A stretch of 64,000 bases of DNA from Eretmocerus hayati. Lineage: Eukaryota; Arthropoda; Insecta; Hymenoptera; Aphelinidae. The stretch spans positions 176,683,021 through 176,747,020 of the forward strand of contig CM056741.1 in the NCBI GenBank assembly GCA_029851415.1, in the 5' to 3' direction. Under the pieces are notes generated by a model that was not told the DNA's origin, ran no database searches, and saw only the letters and a program-made list of their open reading frames with translations. How positions within the stretch are numbered: position 1 is the first letter of the stretch; the number at the start of each line of letters is the position of its first letter. Both the position numbers and the translations under genes were made by a program. Positions 25,201 through 34,100 of this stretch are shown piece after piece.

Positions 25201-28200
25201 TTCATCTCAATTCTGATCTCATTCCTTCCTTTCTTCTTCTGGAGCTATTCTTGTAGATTAGTTGAGCTGTGGGATTTATTTGAAACTCCAACGTTTATCC
25301 CGTCAAAACTGCACGGGCCTCATAGTAGTACGAAATCGAGATACAACTTCAGCATTTAGTTGTCGAACACTGTACAGTATTTCATGAACTATTAAAACAA
25401 ATTCAGAATGAGAACGGTATAATTTACATAGAATGAGCGTACGTAATGTCTCTTCAAACTTTTGCTTCAAATTTTTGCCTGTATGGTGACACAGTATCTA
25501 GCGTCGACGTTGGCGCTTCGGCAGCTGTCAATCTTATGAGTGGAGTTGGAGTTTCCAATAAATCCCACTTCTCGACCTACTTACAAGAAGTCCATTATTC
25601 AATTAATCCACTACTTCGAGCACAAGGAATAACCCAAGATAGTATAAACTTCGGGTATGTTGGCGCTTAGACGGTAGGTACCCGAGCTTTCTCACATGAA
25701 TCCGATACGACCCACACTCTTGTGGTTGTCTTTGGAAAATTCCCCTTTTCGGCCTACCAAAGAAGAAAAAGAAGAAAGAAATTCTCTCCAAAAATTACCA
25801 AGGCTGACCATGACAGATGATGAGATTTTGGATCATTTTCAAGATTTAGTATGATAGAACTTGAACTCGTGTTCGAGTTGATGTTTGACTGCGATTTCTC
25901 GACACTCTCGAACTTTCCCCAAAGTATCAAAATGAGAGGAAAATGTGGAACACCACTCGGTCTTCCCGTGCGCACACACAAAATTGTCAAATTTGAGTTT
26001 GACATGACGGAATCGTAGTTGATGGAGGGATTGATGGAGTCTTCTGTGGTCCCTTTGTCACTAATTTGCTCTGGCACAACTGGAACGTTGAGGAGGTTTC
26101 ATGGTTGAGGATGCAGATTAGGTTCAGTGAGACGGTACACAATATCTTGGCACAAATATGACACAAGAACCAAAGGGCGAAACACGAATTGCGAGTGCGG
26201 AAGTGTCACAAAGTCGCGTTGACGACGAGCCTGACGGCACCAGGGTACGACGGTGTGGTAGAGCAGGAATATTAGTTTTTAGATGCCGGGTTCCTCCCTT
26301 TCGGCTAAACCCCGGTCACCCCCATGGGTGCGGGGCAGTGATACGGTCTGCGAGCGCGTCGGTTTGGAGGACGGTCGCCACCAAACCACCAAGTAATTCA
26401 GTAATGACCCGATCCTAGTCCCCGACTACCGAATTTCGGGTTCGGCATTTCGGCCCCCAGCACAAGGCCGAAACCTACCCCTCGGTAGTTGGTTTGGGAC
26501 TCTTCTAGGCTTCCTTGGAGCCCAAGGAGCCCCTCGGGTTGCTGGATGAGTCGTCCAGGCTCGCATTGTTATTGCCTTAGGACGATTCCGATGCGAGTCC
26601 CCAGGCGCACCCATTCCCGGGGTGCCGGATCCATCACACCAACCCCGATTGCGGGTCGTGTTGTGGAGCTGCGGGCGACGGCTGGGCCGAGTGTCAAGGA
26701 GAGTGCATCGCGACAGCGGGTTCAGAAAAGACTGCTTACTTGAACTTGGAATCTGCGGGCTCAAATAGGCTGGGCGGAAGGCTCAAAAGTGCTAATGGCA
26801 CGTGCCGTTAGCTTCCTATGTTCACCGTGCATACGGTAACGGTAAGGTGCATTAGCTATTTTTCAGATCGGCATTACCTTTTTGGTAAGAGAGTGGGTAT
26901 TCGCAGTGGTTCAAATTTAACGAAATGAGTTAGAAGTGGGCAGCAACTCCTGGGCCCTTCCCATATGTGCCATAAGAAATACGAACGATTTGTACATTCT
27001 TAACTTTCCAAAGTGAGCGCATGGTAAGACCAAGTGGTGCTCCAAAATTTTCCTCTCATTTTGATACTCTGGGGAAAGTCCGAGAGTGTCGAGAAATCAC
27101 AGTCAAACATCACTTGAATTGCCATCAGATATTGAGAATTCCATCACCAATAAGTCGTGTTCAAGTTCTTTTGGTGAAGTTTCATATCTTTTATTCCAAT
27201 CCTATAGTCTTTTTTTATGAGCATGTTTAGAAACTATATTCTCATTAATTCAACGAGGCAAGCCCTTGATATTCTCGTAGGGAATAGTCGGATTCATCAA
27301 AGAGAGATTCAAATTCACAATCCCATCATCTTCGAGATTATTTTAGAATATTAAAAAAAAAAAGATGGCATTTTATTTGAATTTTTGCAGATGGCTCTCC
27401 AAGCACAATCTTACAGGAGACGGATGTTACTGTCATTGATACTGATAAATGCAAAGAATCTTACAAAAGTATAAAAGGAGCTGTAATCGACGACAGGATT
27501 ATATGTGCAGGTGGCACAACAAAAGATTCTTGCCAGGTGAACATAATGGTTATCGATGGAAAATTTGATTCATGAATCGCGTGACCCTGAGAAATAGACT
27601 TCTTTGACACAAAGGAGTCATTACTATTCGAGTTCTAAACTATATCTCTGTCTTCATCTTTGGAATATCTGCCAGGTCTTTAAAGAATGAAAAAATTTAT
27701 CTTCGATTGCGGCCGATCCACTCGTGACATTCAACTAGTTCCTTCTTTTGAATGATTAACATTATCAAAATAGTCGAAATTCCAATGATTGTTCATTAGG
27801 GTGGGCCGAAAAACCACTTGTTTCGATATCGATACGCTTGGGGTCGGAAAAGTTGGGTTTCAACTAGTACATGTAGAAATTTTTCCGCTGAGCGCTGAGA
27901 AACCACATCTTCACTTGCAGCAAGAGCCGTGAAGTTTTTTTCCGAATTAACACAGGTTTAAATGGGAAAGTACCTTTTTTGCTCATTTTTTCTTCACTAT
28001 TTAGCACGTATTTCTGACGCATTTTGACATTTTTCGACGCACCTTAGCTCATTTTGAAGCTTGTTTAAAACACTTTAAAATGAGCTGAAGGACGTTCAAT
28101 TTCGTTTCATTGAAGCCGAGCTATCTCAATTTTTCTAAAAGTTGAGTTATAACGAAAAAAACCGAAAATTGCGATTTTGACCTTGTGAATCTTGCTGAAC

Positions 28201-29933
28201 GATCGAAGCTCCGACTGATTGGACAGCACATGAAGTGTTATGTTCGAAAGCTCCCTCAGATCGTCTGCCAGACTGCCACAGACCTCTCAGGCTATATCTG
28301 ATATCATAACAACCCCTCCTCTTTTCTCATACGGGCTTCGTCGTAGCACCTCTTCCGCTAGTTCGGCACGCCACCACTAGGTGGATGCCGGTCTTCAGTT
28401 AACCGCTACTGAGACTGATAACGGAGGCAACTTGTGAAGTTTATGGTAAGGAAAAAAGAATAAACTATATATTAGCAACGTTTCAATCTGGGCATTCGTT
28501 GCCGAAGTTCGATTCGAAGAAAGATTTCAATCCTCTGTGAGATGATTCCAAAATCTATTGAAAGTATGGAATATCTTTCAAAGAGGTAGGGGAATAATCG
28601 AAAATATAACATGAGAATGAGATCAAGATAACTATAAGATGAAAGAATCAGAAAAGACAAGAAAATGAAAATTGGAAAAGTACAAAATAAATCAGAAAAT
28701 ACAACATCCAGAAAGAAAGATGAAAAATAATAAAAACGTAACTCTGCCGTTGTCGGTCTCAAGTCCGTACGAGAAAAGAGGAGGGGTTGTTATGATATCA
28801 GATATAGCCTGAGAGGTCTGTGGCAGACGATCTGAGGGAACATTCGAATATAACACTTCATGTGCTGTCCAATCAGTCGGAGCTTCGATCGTTCAGTAAG
28901 CTACACAAGGTCAAAATCGCAATTTTCGATTTTTTTCGTTATAACTCAACTTTTAGAGAAATTGAGATAGCTCGGCTTCAACGACACGAAATTGAACGGA
29001 CTTTAGCTCATTTTAAAGTGTTTGGAACAAGCTTCAAAATGAGCTAAGGTACGTCGAAAAATGTCAAAATTCGTCAGAAATACGTGCTAAATAGTGAAGA
29101 AAAAATGAGCAAAAACGGTACTTTCCCATTTAAACCTGTGTTAATTCGGAAAAAACCTTCACGGCTCTTGCTGCAACTGAAGATGTGGTTTCTCAGCGCT
29201 CAGCGAAAAAATTTCCACATGTACTAGTTGAAACCCAACTTTTCCAACCCCAAGCGTATCAATATCGAAAAAAAGTGGTTTTTCGGCCCACCCTATTGTT
29301 CATCTATTGCTTATGAAATATGTTTCGGAGTAAAATTTGAGATCAACAACTTTTTCACTTTTTTCATCATTTTAATCAAGAATCAAAACTTTGTCATTGT
29401 TGAATCATACCGGATTGAAGTGAAATCACACATTATCTTGATACGAATAAAAATAAAACAGTTTTCATCACCGTGCTATCCTCCTAGTGTCCCAATCGGC
29501 AAAGTTATCGAGTTCTGGATTCGGTAATACCGATGGCTCATCGATTCCACACGGAACGACCGCGAATATCCATCTCCATTTTTTACAGTAGAACTTTTGG
29601 ATGCAGCCATATTGGATTTTTCTGACATCTAAAATATTACGAAATATACTCCCAATTGACCCAAAGATGATATTGTGAGGATCAAAAATAAGAAATCATC
29701 TGAAGAATCAAGAATACATTATCGCTCTTGAAATTTTTAAATCCATCAATAACACAATTGGTTATTATTTTTGACAGGGAGACAGTGGAGGGCCCTTGAT
29801 GACTCGGCAAAATCACTCCTTTTACTTGATTGGCATTGTATCCACGGGCTACAGATGCGCTGAACCTGGCTATCCCGGAATTTATACCCGAGTTACGTCT
29901 CACCTTAACTTTGTCAAATCTAATATGGATTAA
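22166..29933 (+). CDS. CLIP-domain trypsin-like serine protease, gene 1 (6 exons)
   Basis: The model joins 22166-22256, 22749-23177, 23672-23968, 24532-24633, 27391-27536 and 29778-29933. All introns are GT-AG, with phases 1,1,1,1,0, giving 406 residues. A signal peptide (hydrophobic [10 protein letters not shown], likely cut near residue 25) precedes a CLIP domain with Cys 40, 61, 67, 90, 101 and 102. A Pro/Lys-rich linker follows, with Cys154 available to tether the catalytic chain. Activation cleavage is expected at Arg164 before IVGG. The triad is His210 (TAAHC), Asp259 (NDIAIL) and Ser358 (GDSGGP). Asp352 in the S1 pocket with Gly379 and Gly389 predicts trypsin-like cleavage after Arg/Lys. 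Proteins of this family are secreted zymogens in Toll, melanization or venom cascades; the substrate is unknown. Residue 215 (chymotrypsin numbering), normally Trp, is Thr. It pairs with the tandem paralogue downstream. Introns 4 and 5 are packed with repeats. Confidence 0.9.
22749..23177 (+). CDS. Gene 1 exon 2 (CLIP domain, linker, activation site)
   Basis: The acceptor is CATTTCAG/AG and the donor CCAG/GTACC. It encodes residues 31-174: six CLIP cysteines ending in the CC pair at 101-102, a ~50-residue linker rich in Lys, Pro, Ser and Thr, Cys154, and the activation sequence DRIVGG. Confidence 0.9.
23672..23968 (+). CDS. Gene 1 exon 3 (His and Asp of the triad)
   Basis: The acceptor is TTTATAG/GTGCATGG and the donor CACAG/GTATT. 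It encodes [10 protein letters not shown], the C-A-G-S-L-I-S-S strand, TAAHC with catalytic His210, the [13 protein letters not shown] loop and NDIAILKL with catalytic Asp259. Confidence 0.9.
24532..24633 (+). CDS. Gene 1 exon 4
   Basis: The acceptor is TTTCAACAG/ATGAC and the donor TTTTT/GTACGT. It encodes DDIRPICLP, whose Cys279 is the usual partner of Cys154, and [10 protein letters not shown]. It is 102 nt, the same length as exon 4 of gene 2. Confidence 0.88.
24708..25090 (-). repeat. Tandem GC-rich repeat units, retroelement-like
   Basis: The block GAGCACACGACAACTCCCCC plus GCCCCAGTCTTC at 24771-24803 recurs at about 25046-25080, roughly 270 bp downstream. Between them lies TAGACGGTAGGTGCC with CCCACACTCTGATGG, which recurs a third time at 25668-25720. 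On the minus strand the left edge ends in AATAAAAAAAAA (about 24668-24680), like a poly(A) tail, which suggests a minus-strand retroposon. No coding domain is recognised. Confidence 0.5.
25668..25790 (-). repeat. Partial copy of the intron-4 repeat unit
   Basis: TAGACGGTAGGTACCCGAGC, then ATGAATCCGATA, then CCCACACTCTTGTGG and an AAGAAGAAAAAG tract repeat in order the sequence at 24862-24980. It is one third copy of the unit, lacking the 5' half. Confidence 0.6.
25868..27115. mobile_element. GC-rich insertion bounded by inverted repeats
   Basis: TTGATGTTTGACTGCGATTT..CGACACTCTCGAACTTTCCCC at 25878-25922 is the reverse complement of GGGGAAAGTCCGAGAGTGTC..CAGTCAAACATCA at about 27071-27112. 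The intervening ~1 kb is distinctly GC-rich, including CCCCGGTCACCCCCATGG and CCGAATTTCGGGTTCGGC. This is unlike the AT-rich surroundings and suggests an imported retroelement or DNA-element fragment. Open frames on both strands lack recognisable domains. Confidence 0.45.
27391..27536 (+). CDS. Gene 1 exon 5
   Basis: The acceptor is TTTTTGCAG/ATGGC and the donor TGCCAG/GTGAAC. It encodes residues 307-355, including the KCKESY and DDRIICAG segments, and ends at KDSCQ, where Asp352 sits at the base of the S1 pocket. Confidence 0.9.
27797..29295. mobile_element. hAT-like foldback element in gene 1 intron 5
   Basis: The termini TAGGGTGGGCCG and CGGCCCACCCTA are inverted. The 8-bp TTGTTCAT directly flanks both sides (27789-27796 and 29296-29303). 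An 8-bp duplication fits the hAT superfamily. The arms 27797-28335 and 28764-29295 are near-perfect reverse complements, apart from a small indel of about 8-11 bp in the CTGCCACAGACC region. The ~430-bp loop (28336-28763) is unpaired, A/G-rich in its right part, and carries no transposase. A short decayed relative (AAGCTTTAACATGAACTAAA and GTACGTTGAAAAAT) lies at about 47250-47305. Confidence 0.85.
29778..29933 (+). CDS. Gene 1 exon 6 (catalytic serine)
   Basis: The acceptor is TTTGACAG/GGAGAC. It encodes GDSGGPLM with catalytic Ser358, then [17 protein letters not shown] and the C-terminal helix, ending with TAA. AATAAA follows within a few bases. Confidence 0.92.
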   Translation, partial: GDSGGPLMTRQNHSFYLIGIVSTGYRCAEPGYPGIYTRVTSHLNFVKSNMD

Positions 29934-29935
29934 TG

Positions 29936-29941
29936 AATAAA
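29936..29941 (+). terminator. Polyadenylation signal of gene 1
   Basis: AATAAA begins two bases after the stop codon of gene 1. A second AATAAA lies at 29988-29993 and may be the more usual distance from the stop. Confidence 0.55.
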
Positions 29942-29993
29942 TATAGTATATAAGACATAATTTTAGTTCTGTTAAAAAAAATTACCAAATAAA

Positions 29994-31061
29994 CTCTTAT
30001 GCGTGAAAATGAATTGTGATTCCAACCCCCCCCCCCCCCGCTCGAATTTTGTTAATCTATTTCGAGTTGAGTTTTACGAAGAAATGTGCAACCACATGAA
30101 ATACGAATTTTGATAAAAATATGAAATGATCTTGTTTTGTTGGGAAACGAAGATGGGCCTTCTATCCTGAGATACAGCTAGATGAGCCTATGTATGCAAT
30201 ATAAATACACTGACAATAATCTCAGGGATTTGTATTCCACAACGTTGAATCTCTCTTTAGTAGTATTCAAGCAGTTTGAATCGAGACCACTCATACACAT
30301 TGTATCATCAATTTTGCGAGTGAACATGTCAATTGGGATCAACAATCATTACTCGCTCGAGCGCGTATGTTCGACTAAGTTTGGTGATAATAAAATAAGT
30401 GTCAAGTATTTTGGCATCGGAAAAACATAAATCATTCGAGAATCAATAATCAATATTGCCTTTTGAACATTGTGTCCAGAAGACAAATTCGTGATCAATT
30501 CATGCGATTAGAGAAAAAAAGTACCAATTTGAATTTATTGTCACTTTTGGGACTATCAATTATAATGCACAGAAAAACTTGAATAATATTCCAGTATTCA
30601 AAGTCAAAAGAACCTGAATTCGTTTTGTGCTCGTGTACCACGAAATTTTCACATTCGTTTCATAGAATTTATTAACGAGGAACTGAAAGTTCAATTTCGT
30701 ACCAACTCATGGAAAAAGCTACATATGTAAAAAATAACAACGCAAAAAGATTGAATGAATGAAATCAACATCAACAGTAACTGTGCAACAATAATACCGT
30801 TACTTTTTTCTGTCATTCACTTTCTCTGCTTGTAGAAGAAATATGTATGTTCTCATTTTTTTTTTTTTTTTTTTTTTAAGAACACTTGTCATATTCTGAA
30901 AATGAGAAAGGAGTGTCAATAACTCGACCGACGCTATCAAAAATATTACGCGCTTGATCATTATTTATTATTACAATTTTTATTTCATCTCTGATCAAAA
31001 TTCTTCTCTTACTTCGTGTTAGGCCGAGCATTGAAGTAAAAATTCTCCGACTGTTCGTATC
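29994..31061. other. Intergenic region between the two proteases
   Basis: About 1.1 kb separates the two coding regions. It contains a poly(C) tract near 30027-30040, a poly(T) tract near 30858-30878 and no gene. It must hold the promoter of gene 2, but I see no clear TATA box close to 31062. Confidence 0.6.
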
Positions 31062-31152
31062 ATGGATCTCGGATCATTCTGTAATTATCAGTTTATCATC
31101 ATCCTTGTTCATCTCAACTCTATGATTGGGGATGTGCATATGATCTTTCGTG
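31062..31152 (+). CDS. Gene 2 exon 1 (signal peptide)
   Basis: It starts at the ATG in TATCATGG and ends at TTTCGTG/GTATGT, 91 nt, phase 1, exactly as in gene 1. The hydrophobic FIIILVHL core fits a signal peptide. The cleavage site is less clear than in gene 1. Confidence 0.75.
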
Positions 31153-34100
31153 GTATGTAATAGGTTTTAATTTTAGTAGGACTCAATGAATATCGGACGT
31201 TTGTTCATAGAATCTATACTGAGAGAGAAAGATTCTAATGAAGATATTTCTGGTGTCTGATAGGCTCTTATCATTGTAAAATAGTACTATTTTCAGGGAC
31301 GAGTGCGTAGAACGAGTTGAAGAGAATATTTTCTCAGAATATTCTCACAGAAAATATTCTTTATGCTCAGATGAAAAAAAAGTAGATGTGTCTTGTTCAC
31401 GAATTCAACTGAAAACTCTCATTCCTCCTCAAACCATTTTTTGTTGGTGTCGATCTTAGAGTCAAATATCACTGTTCAATTCTCGAAGATGATGGATTTG
31501 TGGAGATTTGCGAAGAATCAAGTATTTGTTGTCTTCATTTTAAACTGAGGGAAATTAATGAATTTCAATGGAAAAATAGTTGAACAATCAAAAAATCTAC
31601 CAGAAAAATCCAAATTATATGTGCTCATCCTGAGGATTTGTAAAAAAATGAAGGCAGTTCTTCCCGATTACTGAGTCAACAGTCGAGTGTTACCTTGACA
31701 ACGCTTTTTAAATTCGAATTCTGCATTTGAATTGTTTGAACATAGCAGAAACGTTCTGCATAATTAATAATTGATACTTATTTCAGATAGATATGAATAA
31801 TAAGGCCATCTTAGATAAGAAATATAAAATGTAACACTCACTAAAGTTTGATTGGTCTTGATGTGTCAGACCGTATATTTTTACCCAAGATATTCCCACA
31901 TGCAGTTGATAGAAATCATAAGTTTCAAACAAATAATGTGAAATGATAAATCCACCAATATATTCTTCCTAGGATCTCGGTTTATCTAACTTACAAGAAT
32001 TATCTTTGCAGATTTTGATAACAAACGCGGAGCATCATGTAATTCAGAATTTGGTTCACAAGGTTACTGTACGAGTATGGAAGAATGCGATTTTCTCAAG
32101 AAATGTATAAAAAATTTTTCCTGCATGACCCAAATGTCTCTCGGTGACTCTCCTTGTTATCCAAATGACAATCTGGTATGCTGTCCACATTCTCCGATGC
32201 CCAATGATGGCCTTAGATTCATTGATACACCAATAGATAAACCAGTACAAAAAATAATAGACTACCCATGGAATATCGATGAAAGGAAAGAATCGCCAAT
32301 TCAAAATCCACCAACTCGGCCATGGTATTCTAGCAATACAGCAGAAAAATTATTTCAACCTAGTCAGCCTACAATACACAGTCCTTCAAATGCAATAGAT
32401 GATGAAAGCAAAGTAAACGATTTAAGTCGAACTTTAACATCGTCATCGTCATCAACTTCTGTCCAGAATCCTGTAAAATGTGGCCACAACCAGAACTCTT
32501 ACGATAAAATTATTGGAGGCTCCATATCAAGATTAGGTGATTTTCATCATCATAATATGATCTCAAATTTTCTTTGTTCCGATGACGAGACTACTATCGA
32601 ATGATTAATCTTTTCAATAGGCTTTGATTCTGTAGAGTTATGATGATTGAATAATTACGTTAAAGTTTGAAGCACAACTCCTGGTTCCACAGGATCATGG
32701 CCGTGGATTGCAAATCTAGGATATATTGCAAATGCAACTGTGAATGCAACCCAATTTTTATGCGCTGGATCTTTGATATCATCTCGACACGTTGTAACAG
32801 CAGCTCATTGCGTTCGTCAAAAAGATAACTTGGTCATAGTCCGTCTAGGAGAATATGATTTGTCCTCTGATGATGACGGAGCGAACCCTATAGACTTTCC
32901 GATTGAGAAAAAAATTATGCATCCACGTTATTACCCAAAGTCGAAGGAAAATGATATCGCTATCTTGAAGCTGGGATCGGAGGTTCATTTTACAGGTGAA
33001 TATAAACCTTATTTTGTGTTTGAATAAGAAAGTTAAACGTTCCGATAGATACATTGAAGTTTTTTTGGACGAACTGCACAAGATAATCAGATGTGTATGA
33101 GAATATCATGAAACTATAGGGTATTTTAATATCTCCAACAGATGACATTCATCCAATATGTCTCCCAGCAGCAGGTAGTTTCAAAATTCAAGAAATTATA
33201 GGAACAAGTCCATTTGTAGCAGGTTGGGGCTCGACTCGTTTTAGTAAGTAATTTCACATCAATAAAAAATCACAATCATTTAGAATGCGTCTATTTGGTT
33301 CGAAATTGCGTGTGCATACACATCCATATATGCTTGGATATAAATGAATTTTGACGAATCATAGGTGAAACTAGACAGACAAAAACCTTTCCTCTCCGGG
33401 ACAATTACTGAACTTCAGTGGACTTCGGATCATCTTTGACCGATGACTTCAGTATACAGGATGTCCCAAAAGTCAGCCCCCCCCCCTTAAAACTCGAAAT
33501 AAGCTCCCTGGATCGAGATACCCTGAAACATTTGTGCCCTTAATTCGAGGGAGAAGCTCAAAAATGGTCCCAGATATTTGAATGTGATCTTGGTGGTTTT
33601 TTAGAGGTTATATCGGTTTTTTAAATTGGAACTCCCTATTTTTGACTCTGGATTCTGAAAGAACATAAAATTTTACGTCCAGATAAGGACCTTTTTCCAA
33701 TTTTTCAAATGACCTCTAGGAGTCATCTTAGGGTCAAAAGTATCTGGAGCGTGGATTGACGTACCAGAGCTAGTGCGATAGTCTTGTTTTTAGAGGTTTC
33801 TTTCAGGGAAATTTCTCAGAGTTAGCTAATATTCAGAGACTTGTGACTTCAAAATGACCTTTGGAAGTCATCTACGCAATTGGTATAGAGTCATATCTGG
33901 CTCAAAATTCGTTACATCCTCAGGGCAAGAATCAAAAATAGGCGTTCCTATTTGAAGAATTCAATTTGACCTCTAATGAGGGTCAAGGTTATGCTCAAGA
34001 GCACAGGGCGAGGATTGAACGGAGTGTGGGACTTCTTTTAGAAATAGCCCCTTGATCCAGACTTTTGCTTCAGTTCAGGAACGTTGAACCACTACTCAGA

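Larger units (their letters stand above)
24634..27390 (+). other. Gene 1 intron 4, 2.76 kb, filled with GC-rich repeats
   Basis: The intron contains direct repeats at 24708-25090 and 25668-25790 and a GC-rich block at 26100-26960. It also contains an inverted pair at about 25868-25975 and 27026-27115. A 74-codon plus-strand frame (25446-25670) resembles no family known to me and has a stop close upstream in frame. Confidence 0.7.
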
